Part shown: piece after piece, positions 18,375-27,013 of the stretch | Layout of the letters: every line of letters begins with the position of its first letter | Numbering within the stretch: position 1 is the first letter of the stretch | Assembly: GCA_026388275.1 (NCBI GenBank) | Contig: JAPLKB010000028.1 | Span: 41,178 to 105,177, forward strand | DNA length: 64,000 bases | From: Pseudomonadota bacterium | GTDB taxonomy: Bacteria > Desulfobacterota > Syntrophorhabdia > Syntrophorhabdales > Syntrophorhabdaceae | Direction of reading: 5' to 3' | Translations under genes and position numbers: made by a program | Notes under the pieces: model-generated | The model's input: only the letters and a program-made list of their open reading frames with translations | What the model was told of the DNA's origin: nothing | The model's database searches: none

Positions 18375-19681
18375 AAAGGAATGTGTCTTCCATTATCCGG
18401 CACGAAGGTATCTGTCATGGGGTAAGGTTTTCGATCAACAAACATGAGATTTCGGATCTGGAGATCCATCAGAAAGGTACATTCGATGAGATACGAGATG
18501 TTTTGAAGGGTTCTGACTTTGGCGTATCTATGGATACCTCAACAGGCTATATGGTTCATCTTAACTTCCCTTTTACCGGAAAGAAAAAAATAGGTCTTGT
18601 TATCAACAATGAACTGGAAGATGTATTACCCTTCGGTGTTGAAGGTGTCGAAGTTGATTTTCAGGAAATCGGCAGGGGAGATGTATTGTCAGTTGCAGTG
18701 CCAAAAGATGCCCTGGATGGATTCAAGGGGAATCAAGATATAAATATCATTACCCTCAATGCGCTCGCTGTTTTATATGCCCTCAAATGGTTTAACATAT
18801 TGTCCATGCCGGACTACGTTTTTTTCAATATCGATGGCAATACGGCGTCTGTCATGGTATTTCAGAAAAATAAGCTTAAATATCTGAGACAATTTTTTTA
18901 TTCCCCGGAATCAGATTCGTTGAATCAGGCCATTGAGGAACTTTTAAGCCATAAAGAATTTGATGTGGCGACGTATTGTTTGATCGGCAGTGATAAAGAT
19001 GTGCAGATACAAAAGGAGCGCATTGAAAAGAAATTCAATATCCGGCTTGATACACCGTCTTTAAAAACATACCTAAAACATGATGATTGTCCGGAATGGC
19101 TCTGGGCCGGCATCGGGGCAGCACTCCTGTCAGCAAATCCAAAACATGAAATAAACCTCTTAAGAAGCCGCCGCAGGGTGTTCTCGTCGCTGAACAAAAA
19201 AAGCATCTTTTTGGTTGGGGGCGGTATTGCGGCTTTAAGTATGGTAATCATGTCCATTTTTTATCTAAATTATTACATGAAAGAACGGGTTTATAAATAT
19301 CTGACTTCCGAACAGGTAAGGTTATACAGGTCAGTATTCCCCAATGCGGCGCCTGTCAACGACGTAGGAAAGTTCTTTGAAGACAGAGTTAAATCCATCG
19401 ATCAGCAACTGCATGGTGCAGGGATAAATGTTGCCATGGCTCCCCTTCAGGTGCTTGCCGGGATCAGCAGCAGCCTTGACAATCAAATCGATGTAAAACT
19501 GAACGAATTTGTGTGCGATGAGAAGGAATTTGCCATATCCGGAACAACAATATCCTTTGCAGTTGTTGAAAAGATTCAATCAAACCTTGAAAATGTTAAA
19601 GATATTAAATCAGTAGAAATACAAAGCGTTGATATTGATGACGGAAAGCAGGTAAGATTTAAAATCAGGGGAAAATTGTGA
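18371..19681 (+). CDS. gspL: T2SS inner-membrane protein GspL
   Basis: A 436-residue protein with an actin-like cytoplasmic domain (about 1-270, e.g. DYVFFNIDGNTASVMVF), one membrane segment (IFLVGGGIAALSMVIMSIFY, about 276-295) and a periplasmic ferredoxin-like domain. The start is a TTG overlapping the gspK stop, and its end overlaps the GTG of gspM. GspL recruits GspE to the membrane together with GspM. Confidence 0.85.
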   Translation: MKRNVSSIIRHEGICHGVRFSINKHEISDLEIHQKGTFDEIRDVLKGSDFGVSMDTSTGYMVHLNFPFTGKKKIGLVINNELEDVLPFGVEGVEVDFQEIGRGDVLSVAVPKDALDGFKGNQDINIITLNALAVLYALKWFNILSMPDYVFFNIDGNTASVMVFQKNKLKYLRQFFYSPESDSLNQAIEELLSHKEFDVATYCLIGSDKDVQIQKERIEKKFNIRLDTPSLKTYLKHDDCPEWLWAGIGAALLSANPKHEINLLRSRRRVFSSLNKKSIFLVGGGIAALSMVIMSIFYLNYYMKERVYKYLTSEQVRLYRSVFPNAAPVNDVGKFFEDRVKSIDQQLHGAGINVAMAPLQVLAGISSSLDNQIDVKLNEFVCDEKEFAISGTTISFAVVEKIQSNLENVKDIKSVEIQSVDIDDGKQVRFKIRGKL

Positions 19682-20190
19682 AAAATATTCTAAGTGTTTT
19701 CAGATTATTATCCGAAAGGATCTATATTGCCATTTTTGTCGGTATCATCGTGGTAACGTCAGTATATGCCTATCTATTGAAAGAAGATGCCCGTATTCTC
19801 GAAGGGAAAATAGCAACAAAACAAGTGGAACTTGGCAAAGTCATAAAATTGAAAGATCAATATCAGGAAAAAAAGAGAATATTAGAAAAGCCCTCCCCAA
19901 AGGGAAGTCAGCAAAGGATCATTTCCCTTGGTATGATTGAAGGTGCTGTTACAAAATCGTTTACTGGCGGGAAGCTCAACATGTTGAAACCATCAATGAC
20001 AAAAGAAGATAAGTGGGGAAGCGCTCAGAGAATTTTTGAAATAAAAGTGGGCGGCGCTGCCCTCGGTGAAATTATTACTTTTGTAAAAGCTTTGGAAACT
20101 TCGGGGCTCTATGTAAAAAAGCTGCAATTGACCATGTCCGCTGCAAACCAGACAGTTATTGATATGTATGCGGTAGTGATAGGCGGTTAG
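19678..20190 (+). CDS. gspM: T2SS inner-membrane protein GspM
   Basis: A 170-residue bitopic protein with an N-terminal membrane helix (IYIAIFVGIIVVTSVYAYLL), a short coiled-coil (EGKIATKQVELGKVIKLKDQ) and a ferredoxin-like C-terminal domain. The start is GTG, overlapping the gspL stop by four bases. Sequence similarity in GspM is always weak, so the call rests on topology, size and its place between gspL and gspN. Confidence 0.78.
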   Translation: MKNILSVFRLLSERIYIAIFVGIIVVTSVYAYLLKEDARILEGKIATKQVELGKVIKLKDQYQEKKRILEKPSPKGSQQRIISLGMIEGAVTKSFTGGKLNMLKPSMTKEDKWGSAQRIFEIKVGGAALGEIITFVKALETSGLYVKKLQLTMSAANQTVIDMYAVVIGG

Positions 20191-20197
20191 CATCCTT

Positions 20198-21133
20198 ATG
20201 GCATTTGACATTGGACGTATAAAATTAAAAATTAAAGATATTTACAGGAATAAAATATCAGGCCTGAGCATCAAGAAAAATCTTTTTTATGCCGGGGCCG
20301 GGGTCTGGTTTTTTGTTTTGCTCATAGTACTTTTGAATTTATTTTTCCCATACCAGAAACTTTTCGGAATTGCCTTTCAGAATTTGTTTGTCGGAAGCAA
20401 AATGCTGGTTTCTATTGAGGATGCTAAAATGAAACCAGGCGGTGGAATAGTGTCAAAAGTAGTTTTTGGTCATGAGGCGATGCAGGGAAAACCGCTTTTT
20501 GAAGTTGAGAAATTAAGAATCAACTGGAATTTGTTTTTACTTCTAAAAGGTATCCTCAACATAACTTCTGATGCATCGGTATATTCAGGGACAATGAAAG
20601 CAAACATTGAAAATATTCCGATTATGGCAAATTCTCTGCCTCTTTTAAAAATGAGCCTTGCCAATGTAAACCTTGCCGCATATCCGGAAAACAGATTGCC
20701 CTGGTTCAGGAGTATCAGCGGCACATTAAACGGGTGGATCAAAGAAGAATTGTCTTTCTATGCACCGGAAAAGAAGAAAGGCAATTTTTCTATTAATGTG
20801 AAAAACGGGGAGATCAAGGAAATATCGGTAAGAGATTTTCCCCGGCTCACTATTCCGTATGATGAGATCGTCATTGAGGGTGAAATTAATGGGGAGAGAA
20901 TCAATCTGAACAAGATTGCCATAAATAGTCCGGGCAACAGCATAAAAGGCATCGGTACAATTAATATGAACGACTATGAAAAGAAGGTTGATTTAAAATT
21001 GTATTATGAGGCACTGAACAAAAATGCCCCCCTTGCAGGTAAAGGTACGATTACCATTACAGGCAAACAGTGGCCTCCCGAGGTAATCATTACCCCTGAA
21101 GTTCCGGTAAAAACATCAGAAAGGGCGCCTTAA
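20198..21133 (+). CDS. gspN: T2SS protein GspN
   Basis: A 311-residue protein with a single N-terminal membrane helix (GAGVWFFVLLIVLLNLFFPY) and a long beta-rich domain of AsmA/GspN type (KLRINWNLFLLLKG, SISGTLNGWI, NSPGNSIKGIGTINM). GspN is present in only some T2SS and closes the rightward block here, eight bases after gspM. Its function is not established. Confidence 0.82.
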   Translation: MAFDIGRIKLKIKDIYRNKISGLSIKKNLFYAGAGVWFFVLLIVLLNLFFPYQKLFGIAFQNLFVGSKMLVSIEDAKMKPGGGIVSKVVFGHEAMQGKPLFEVEKLRINWNLFLLLKGILNITSDASVYSGTMKANIENIPIMANSLPLLKMSLANVNLAAYPENRLPWFRSISGTLNGWIKEELSFYAPEKKKGNFSINVKNGEIKEISVRDFPRLTIPYDEIVIEGEINGERINLNKIAINSPGNSIKGIGTINMNDYEKKVDLKLYYEALNKNAPLAGKGTITITGKQWPPEVIITPEVPVKTSERAP

Positions 21134-21229
21134 AAGCAAACATCAGGAACATCTCCTGTACAGATGGAGTAATTTCAATTTTCATTCAGATTTTATTTTG
21201 CATCAAGAAAAGAGTATTTGATGAGAAAA

Positions 21230-21523
21230 TTACAAACCGAGTTGGCTATGCGACCCAAGGCGAACCAAATCAAGATGCTCATCGTCGGGCTTGCGGTAAA
21301 TCATGATGAGATCGGGCTTGATATGGCAGTCGCGATGATCGGCCTATTCACCAAGAAGCGGGTGATCAACATTGGTAGGAAGCAGGGGCAAGTCAGCGGC
21401 AAGTAGATTAACAACTTTCATCAGGGCGGCATCAATGATTTTGCTATGCCTCCCTGATTTTTCCCGCTTATAGTCTCGCTTAAAGCGGACCGTGAACCTA
21501 ATCTCCCGTATTGAGCTTCTCAA
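21230..21523 (-). pseudogene. YafQ-family mRNA interferase toxin interrupted by an amber stop
   Basis: The frame from the TTG at 21523 encodes a YafQ/RelE-type toxin (IRFTVRFKRDYKREKSGRH, then LPTNVDHPLLGE) but stops at a TAG at 21344-21346. In the same frame the rest of the toxin continues intact as ADHRDCHIKPDLIMIYR and LDLVRLGSHSQLGL to a TAA at 21230. The expected residue at the TAG is the Trp of the GxW motif preceding DxRDCHI, so a single TGG to TAG change has inactivated the gene. The antitoxin gene upstream is intact and overlaps its start by 26 bases. Truncation removes the catalytic C-terminal half (histidine and arginine residues). Confidence 0.82.
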
Positions 21524-21761
21524 GTAAGTTATTAGGACTTCCCACTGTAACAAGCTCACTGCGTCGGGCGGCTTTCATGGCTTCAATGGTTTCATCATTA
21601 GGAACATGGGGTTCGAAAGGTAATGCCTTTTCTTTTGCAATGCGAACGATCATCATGCGGAACGCATCGGAAATAGTGAGTCCGATGGAAGCGAGCACCG
21701 CCTCGGCTTCGGCCTTTATGCGCTCGTCAATGCGGGCACGGACAACTGAATTTGTAGCCAT
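21498..21761 (-). CDS. RelB/DinJ-family antitoxin
   Basis: An 87-residue protein: VVRARIDERIKAEAEAVLAS followed by GLTISDAFRMMIVRIAKEKALPFEP is the ribbon-helix-helix N-terminus typical of DinJ/RelB. AGGAGG stands before the ATG at 21761. The partner YafQ gene directly downstream carries a nonsense mutation, so the antitoxin appears to be an orphan left from a type II toxin-antitoxin module. It would bind its own promoter region just upstream. Confidence 0.88.
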   Translation of the reverse strand: MATNSVVRARIDERIKAEAEAVLASIGLTISDAFRMMIVRIAKEKALPFEPHVPNDETIEAMKAARRSELVTVGSPNNLLEKLNTGD

Positions 21762-21833
21762 ATGTTGTTACCTCCTATTGAGCTACATTGTAGCGCAATT
21801 AGGGCATAAAGTCAAGCGCGTTTGTCAAACATG

Positions 21834-21972
21834 TAATTCCAATTCTAAATCAAGGATGTAATGAACTACCCCGCAGTATTTTGCGGGGCAATCAAGGCAG
21901 CAAGGGAACACCCCCAAGCGGGTACCCGGACGAAGCCAACGATGATAGCGCCTTGATTTAGGATTGGAATTA
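21834..21972. mobile_element. 139-bp element with 22-bp terminal inverted repeats, inside an IS3 remnant
   Basis: The left end (21834-21855) reads TAATTCCAATTCTAAATCAA followed by GG; the right end (21951-21972) is its reverse complement with one mismatch. An inner hairpin CCCCGCA/TGCGGGG is present near 21869-21887. The right end joins directly to codon 19-20 of an IS3 orfA fragment, so the element seems to have inserted there, and the flanks read TA on both sides. It encodes nothing plausible and resembles a MITE-type non-autonomous element. Confidence 0.65.
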
Positions 21973-22027
21973 GACGAACAATCTCAGCTTTAAATTCCCT
22001 GTCGAACTTTCTTCTTCCCTCTGCCAT
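21973..22027 (-). pseudogene. IS3-family transposase OrfA, N-terminal fragment
   Basis: From the ATG at 22027, with AGGAGG upstream, the minus strand encodes MAEGRRKFDREFKAEIVRL, the typical first 19 residues of an IS3-group OrfA helix-turn-helix. Homology ends exactly where the inverted-repeat element begins. No further transposase sequence was found on the other side, so the rest of the insertion sequence has been lost. Confidence 0.8.
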
Positions 22028-22428
22028 ACAAACCTCCTGTTTTATTATAATACCCAGCCCTTGAGGAAAAACTACAAATGCATTTGTCTCTCACAGAGAT
22101 CACAGAGTTCGCAGGGAAAGGCCGGATAAAAGTTTGTGAATTTTTTTTATTTTTTTGTAAAAATATTCTTGAAAATAATATTTGAAATAGTGTATCTATT
22201 AGAATACATGTTTATAAATTAAAGCACATCTTTGTAAACACATCTTTTGTCAAGACATCTTAAGTTAAATCATAAATATCTATTTTAATGGCAATCCTAT
22301 ATTCGGAGGGCATTAAGATCAGTGAATAGTGAATAGCGGATAGTGAACAGTGAATAGCGGTTAAGGCAGTAGATAGGTTATGACTGTTCACTGACGACTA
22401 TTCACTGAATTTCAAAAAAGGGGGTAAC
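22028..22428. repeat. AT-rich spacer with AGTGAATAGTGAATAG-type repeats
   Basis: The first 290 bases are AT-rich with no gene. From 22321 to 22410 the sequence is built of variants of GTGAATAG/GTGAACAG, first direct and then inverted (CTGTTCACTG, CTATTCACTG), so it can fold into a long imperfect hairpin. The same repeat family occurs at 60632-60652 and 62668-62806. It ends just before the GGGGG ribosome binding site of the ParB-like gene. Confidence 0.7.
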
Positions 22429-23310
22429 GTGGAAGAACAAATCAGATCAAAGATTGACACAGAACGTGAGTCCTTTAAAGCACTCATGTCTTCTATCAAA
22501 GACAAAGGTGTATTAGAACCTATACTTGTAACTCCAAAGGGTGATAATAAGTACCTCCTCATCTTTGGAGAAAGACGCTATCTTGCAGCTCAAAAGCTGG
22601 GGTTTGAAACTATCCCGGCAAGAAATGTCAATACAGTCACACAGGATGAAATCCTTGTATTGCAATTAACGGAAAACCTCCAACGTGAAGACGTAAACCC
22701 CATAGATCAGGCTAATGGTATATTAGCCTTAATTCAGGCACGACATCCTGATAAGAATTATAATTTGGATAGTGTAATGAAGGAGTTGGTGAATTATGAT
22801 CTCAAGCCTAACTCTGTATCGAAGGAAATGACAGACACTGTGTCTGTCATTTCTGAAATCTCCGTAAAGTCAACAAGGACGCTGTCTCGCACAATTTCCC
22901 TTCTAAAACTGGTTCCCAAAATTCAGGACGTAATTGCCGGTGGAAAACTCCCTGTTTCACAGGGGTATCTCTTTGCCGCTAACCTTGGAAGTCCTGACTT
23001 TTTTACCATATTTGATGAAATAATGGAGACCCCTGTAACGAATGTTAAATTAGAGAAAATGCTTACTGCATACAAAAAAGCCAAACCGAAATCAACATCT
23101 AAGCCTATGCCTATTAAAAAGAAAGTTGCTGTCTTAAAAAATGCAAAATCATACTTTGAAAAAAAGACCGGGATGTATACGAAATCAGATATTCAGACAT
23201 TTCTTGATGAACTGAGGGTTTTAGTCTCTTTCATGGAAAAGCATGTTGAAACAGCCCCGGAGATTGTATCGGTGAAACAAACAGATAAAAAGCCTGTTCC
23301 GCAAGTGTGA
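22429..23310 (+). CDS. ParB/Spo0J-like DNA-binding protein
   Basis: A 293-residue protein with GTG start and GGGGG upstream. SIKDKGVLEPILVTP and FGERRYLAAQKLGFETIPAR are the ParB N-terminal CTP-binding motifs (the GERR box), followed by QLTENLQREDVNPIDQANGI and a helix-turn-helix-like region. The first beta strand and PN-x-QPR segment seen in chromosomal ParB are missing; the frame is closed upstream by the repeat region. There is no ParA gene nearby, and the setting is a mobile accessory region, so a plasmid- or island-type ParB homologue is more likely than the chromosomal segregation protein. Confidence 0.82.
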   Translation: MEEQIRSKIDTERESFKALMSSIKDKGVLEPILVTPKGDNKYLLIFGERRYLAAQKLGFETIPARNVNTVTQDEILVLQLTENLQREDVNPIDQANGILALIQARHPDKNYNLDSVMKELVNYDLKPNSVSKEMTDTVSVISEISVKSTRTLSRTISLLKLVPKIQDVIAGGKLPVSQGYLFAANLGSPDFFTIFDEIMETPVTNVKLEKMLTAYKKAKPKSTSKPMPIKKKVAVLKNAKSYFEKKTGMYTKSDIQTFLDELRVLVSFMEKHVETAPEIVSVKQTDKKPVPQV

Positions 23311-23364
23311 GGATTAATGCGGGCACGTTGATTTGCAGGGTTTTATTTTATTGATGAAACTCCG

Positions 23365-23731
23365 CGCGAAATGGCCGTGCTTCCAGCCGTTCCGGTTTCA
23401 TCCCATGCCGGCAGCCTTGTTGAGCTATTTCGTAGCATTGCGCCGCTGCTCAAGCGCCGCCTCACTCATTGTGTAACGTCGTCTCACCCGGAGATTTTCG
23501 GGAATACCAACTTCATCGCTTGCAGTGTTATTTTCATCTGTAACCATCGGCTCCGCTCCGCCGTTAAGGCATTTTTCAAGCTTTGCCGTGTATGCATCAT
23601 ATTTTGATTGCAGTTGGGCGTTTAAAACCTTTCTGTTGAGAAGAAGGTCGAGCAGGGAAAGGTTACTGGAGCCTTTCATCTTGTTCCAGAGCTTTATTGA
23701 TTATTTCAGAGGTATATTTCGACTCTGCCAT
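23365..23731 (-). pseudogene. Decayed small gene of the MSEAALEQRRNA family
   Basis: Reading leftward, MAESKYTSEIINKALEQ begins at the ATG at 23731 and then shifts frame near 23680 into SNLSLLDLLLNRKVLNAQLQ and on to RRRYTMSEAALEQRRNATK, which stops at 23425. The remaining bases of the same frame still show NGWKHG after two stops. I recall an abundant bacterial family of small proteins with the pattern EAALEQRRNAAKSTGP ... NAWKHG; this copy fits that pattern but is broken by at least one frameshift and two stops. Function of the family is unknown. The middle 84 codons could still be translated. Confidence 0.55.
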
Positions 23732-23872
23732 GACATACCGTTATCACAAATATGTGAAATGGTCTGGCAGATGATTGCATTATTTTTATAAATACATAAG
23801 TGTAGTTATGACTACTAAACAAATGTATAGTAGTCATGCCGGAATCTGACAGATACAGAGCGCAAAATCGGC

Positions 23873-23908
23873 ACAAAAAAGGCAACCCCCGATAAAAGGG
23901 ATCGCCTG
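23873..23908 (-). terminator. Rho-independent terminator of the type III R-M operon
   Basis: On the minus strand GGCGATCCC pairs with GGGGGTTGCC across a short AT loop and is followed by TTTTTTG. It lies about 160 bases after the stop of the restriction subunit. Confidence 0.7.
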
Positions 23909-24069
23909 AAATAACCAGAATGAATTACATCTACCTGCACGTAGTAACTGCACATATAACAAACAATTTATTTAAAATAAACTTTATGGATTACTGGTAG
24001 AAACATAATATTACATTCGCTTATATAAGATAAGAGAAATAGTGGAGGGGGCTATATTTACCATTATCC

Positions 24070-27012
24070 TTATATATTAATTTTACTATCGATATCTATG
24101 AAATTATCAAACCAATATTTTTTGTAATTATCTAATACTCCAGCTATACCTTTTTTTGGCTTCAGCAGTAATTTTGTTTTGATATTAAATCCGTTGAAAA
24201 GATAACATTTACTCTCTTTTCCTTCTTTTGTTTCAAATACTTTTGAGTAGCCATCAATTTTTCTGTATCCGTCAGTGTGTTCCGTTCCTTTTGGGTCGGC
24301 AAACAAAATCATATAATCATTTCCTTTTTGCATCCAAAAAATAAAATCAGGTTTAAACTTCGCGATAACATTTTCCTTCGGGTTGTAATATGGAATATAG
24401 ACTTCGTCTAATGTTTGATCGAGTTTTGAAAACATCCACCAATCAAATTGCTTGAATATATTATCTTCTTTTTGTATATAATCTTCAAGTTGCTCAATAA
24501 ACTTAACCTCACTATCAACATCGATAATATGGTTTAAATAATGGAATTTCTCATCGTCGGATACAATCAAAGGAATATAGTAATGATTTTGAATATACTT
24601 AATTTTTAATTTATTTAATTTAACTTCTGAAACAAAATTACGTTCAAGACATATGAGCGCTTGTTTATATTTTTCTCGATTACCTGTTTTTTCAAATTCA
24701 GCATCTATTTTATTTTCTTCATTTTCCTTTTGTTCATAATTTCTCACTCGTTTTATGTTGTCAAGGATTTCGTTGTATTTTTCCCCATTGCTTAATTTAA
24801 TTCTTTTGAAATGTATAATTTCCTTGTCAAGCTTCTTAAATTTATCTAATTCTTTATCTCTTACACTAAAATGATCTAATATGCTATCTACCAATAAATC
24901 TGGCTCAGAAATTGATCTTTGTTCTGCAAAGTCAAAATATTTTTCAAAAGCCGAGAAGCCTTCGCTAGTTTTTTTGAGAACCTTTACATCACACTCATAT
25001 TTTACTAAAGCAACTTTTTCACCAAGATAATTAAACATTGCCCTAGCCAAATAAAAATCTTCTTTATTAATTGCATATTTTTGTGGTTCTTTTTCCTCCG
25101 CAAATATCTTTTCTGATTCTTTATAAACAGGGACAAGAAGCAGTCTCTTCTTCGCTTCCTTATTAACGATAAATTCTTGACCCAAGTCTTTTTCTTGTTT
25201 CTCTTCTTTCAACGCTTTGATAATTTCTCTTAAATTTTCAGAATTTGTCCCAAAAATAAACAAACTCTCAAGCGGTAAAACATGTTGCTTTATTTTGTTA
25301 AATAGTTCTACCTTTATTTCTTTTGCGTTAAATAAATTCAAAATTCTTTTTCGCTTGTTTTTTTGAGGTTCTATTCTTACACCTCGGCCAACAGACTGCA
25401 GAATGAACTTTATCGCATCACTTCCTACACCAATATTTACAAACAAAATTATGTTCGGGCGGTTAGAATCCCAGCCTTCATAAAACGAGCGGGAGCCCAT
25501 CAAAATAGTTATTTCTGAATCATCATGACTGATCTTCTTAAAAATGCTTTCATTATCAAAGCTTTCATTAATTTCATATCCTTCAAGCCTTTCTTTAAGC
25601 CAACCGGAAATATCGCCAATCTTTATTAAACCGAAGGGTTTCTCAGAAGTCTGGAGTTTAAAAACTATTTCGTTTTTATTACCAGGAATTTTTAGGACCT
25701 CAATATTACCAGATGATTCAGCATTAAATATTTGATTTAGAATATCTTTATATTCTATTTTATCGAACAATTCTTTATCAAATACTACGTTTGTATTTTC
25801 AAATTCATATTGCGGATTGTTTTCAATCTCAACAATAAGTTCTGTTTTTGCCTTCTGAAACAAATTATTCCGAATCTCATTTTTTCCGATCTTTTCCAAT
25901 TCAGAAAAAAATAATTTCAAATCTGCCTGTTCTGCATCTACTGAATTGACAAGAGTCAAAAGAAGAGGGCGATGATATAGATCTTTGTTTATTTGTCTGA
26001 CCATTTCAAAATGCTTATTTATATAAGTGAGAAGCAGAAGTGTTTTTAAAATAATTTTTTGCTTTTCAATTTTGGAAAAATCATTTTTTTCACGAAATGC
26101 TGTTACTTCAGAGCTGGACACATAAATATGCTTCCCATACCCTTCTTCAATAAACTTCGAAAGATTAAAGTTAAAAACACATGTAGCATAATCGCGAGGA
26201 TCGGTAAAAGTAGCAGAAAAGTTAAAAAGAAAACCGTTTCTTGAGAGAATTGAGTAAAGAACCTGCCGTTTGCTGTCTTCTTTATCGCCCTTATGCGCTT
26301 CATCCAATAGGATATACCATTTACCGCTATCGTCATAATTTTTGAAATTGACAATTTTTTCTTTATGTTCATCGGAAATTAAATCGGAACGGTAGAAAAA
26401 TACCGTTATTTCGTTTTTGACAAATGGCAAAACATTTTCACGCTTGTAACTTTCGTAATCTTTCAAGCTTTTAAGATTTATTTTAGTTTCAAAATTAAAA
26501 CTATTAAATTCCTCTACATGATTCTGAAATTGCTCCAAAAGATCATCTCTGTGCGCTAAAAACAAAATATCGTTTTTGGGAATTTCTTTTCTATGTATCA
26601 ACTGGCCAAGTAGGTAAATAAGTTTTATTATAATAAGTGTTTTTCCTGACCCGGTTGCCATCCAAAAGCTCATTCGGTTTATAAAATGCTTGAAGGCTAT
26701 TTTTCCTGCCACAACAGGGTAATCTTTATCAAATTCCAAAAGATGTCTGGTCGATTTTCTTTCCCGCGTTAGATCATAATCAAAATTTCCGCTGAAACCA
26801 TTTGATTGATACTGATTAAAAAACAGCTTTTTCTCTCCATTGTTCTCTTTATAAAAAAACCAAAGAGCTTTTATGGCATTTTGTACCCCTTGCTTTTGAA
26901 AATCAAATAAAGTCTTGTAAGATGAAAACCTTCCGAAGTCAAGATTCTGCCATTCTATGGGCAGATTATCTAATGGGAAATCATCTACTATTGATTGTAA
27001 ATAGGTCTTCAT
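24070..27012 (-). CDS. Type III restriction enzyme, Res subunit (helicase-nuclease)
   Basis: A 980-residue superfamily 2 helicase/nuclease. Walker A is TGSGKT at 120-125, motif II is DEAH at 237-240, motif III region FNFSATFTDPRD near 275, and the helicase C motifs MGSRSFYEGWDSNRPNII and QSVGRGVRIEP follow. The C-terminal part (DEVYIPYYNPKENVIAKFKPDFIFW ... ILFADPKG) carries the PD-(D/E)xK-type endonuclease pattern. It begins one base after the Mod stop. The operon is markedly AT-rich compared with its neighbours, which suggests horizontal acquisition. Cleavage would need two inversely oriented sites and ATP, as for the family. Confidence 0.93.
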   Translation of the reverse strand: MKTYLQSIVDDFPLDNLPIEWQNLDFGRFSSYKTLFDFQKQGVQNAIKALWFFYKENNGEKKLFFNQYQSNGFSGNFDYDLTRERKSTRHLLEFDKDYPVVAGKIAFKHFINRMSFWMATGSGKTLIIIKLIYLLGQLIHRKEIPKNDILFLAHRDDLLEQFQNHVEEFNSFNFETKINLKSLKDYESYKRENVLPFVKNEITVFFYRSDLISDEHKEKIVNFKNYDDSGKWYILLDEAHKGDKEDSKRQVLYSILSRNGFLFNFSATFTDPRDYATCVFNFNLSKFIEEGYGKHIYVSSSEVTAFREKNDFSKIEKQKIILKTLLLLTYINKHFEMVRQINKDLYHRPLLLTLVNSVDAEQADLKLFFSELEKIGKNEIRNNLFQKAKTELIVEIENNPQYEFENTNVVFDKELFDKIEYKDILNQIFNAESSGNIEVLKIPGNKNEIVFKLQTSEKPFGLIKIGDISGWLKERLEGYEINESFDNESIFKKISHDDSEITILMGSRSFYEGWDSNRPNIILFVNIGVGSDAIKFILQSVGRGVRIEPQKNKRKRILNLFNAKEIKVELFNKIKQHVLPLESLFIFGTNSENLREIIKALKEEKQEKDLGQEFIVNKEAKKRLLLVPVYKESEKIFAEEKEPQKYAINKEDFYLARAMFNYLGEKVALVKYECDVKVLKKTSEGFSAFEKYFDFAEQRSISEPDLLVDSILDHFSVRDKELDKFKKLDKEIIHFKRIKLSNGEKYNEILDNIKRVRNYEQKENEENKIDAEFEKTGNREKYKQALICLERNFVSEVKLNKLKIKYIQNHYYIPLIVSDDEKFHYLNHIIDVDSEVKFIEQLEDYIQKEDNIFKQFDWWMFSKLDQTLDEVYIPYYNPKENVIAKFKPDFIFWMQKGNDYMILFADPKGTEHTDGYRKIDGYSKVFETKEGKESKCYLFNGFNIKTKLLLKPKKGIAGVLDNYKKYWFDNFIDIDSKINI

Positions 27013-27013
27013 A

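Noticed and set aside
21344..21346. Possible pyrrolysine (TAG) read-through in the YafQ toxin, suggested by the corrinoid methyltransferases in the window
   Set aside because: Other genes here, including the overlapping antitoxin, end with TAG, no Pyl methyltransferase is present, and a Trp codon changed by one base explains the site.
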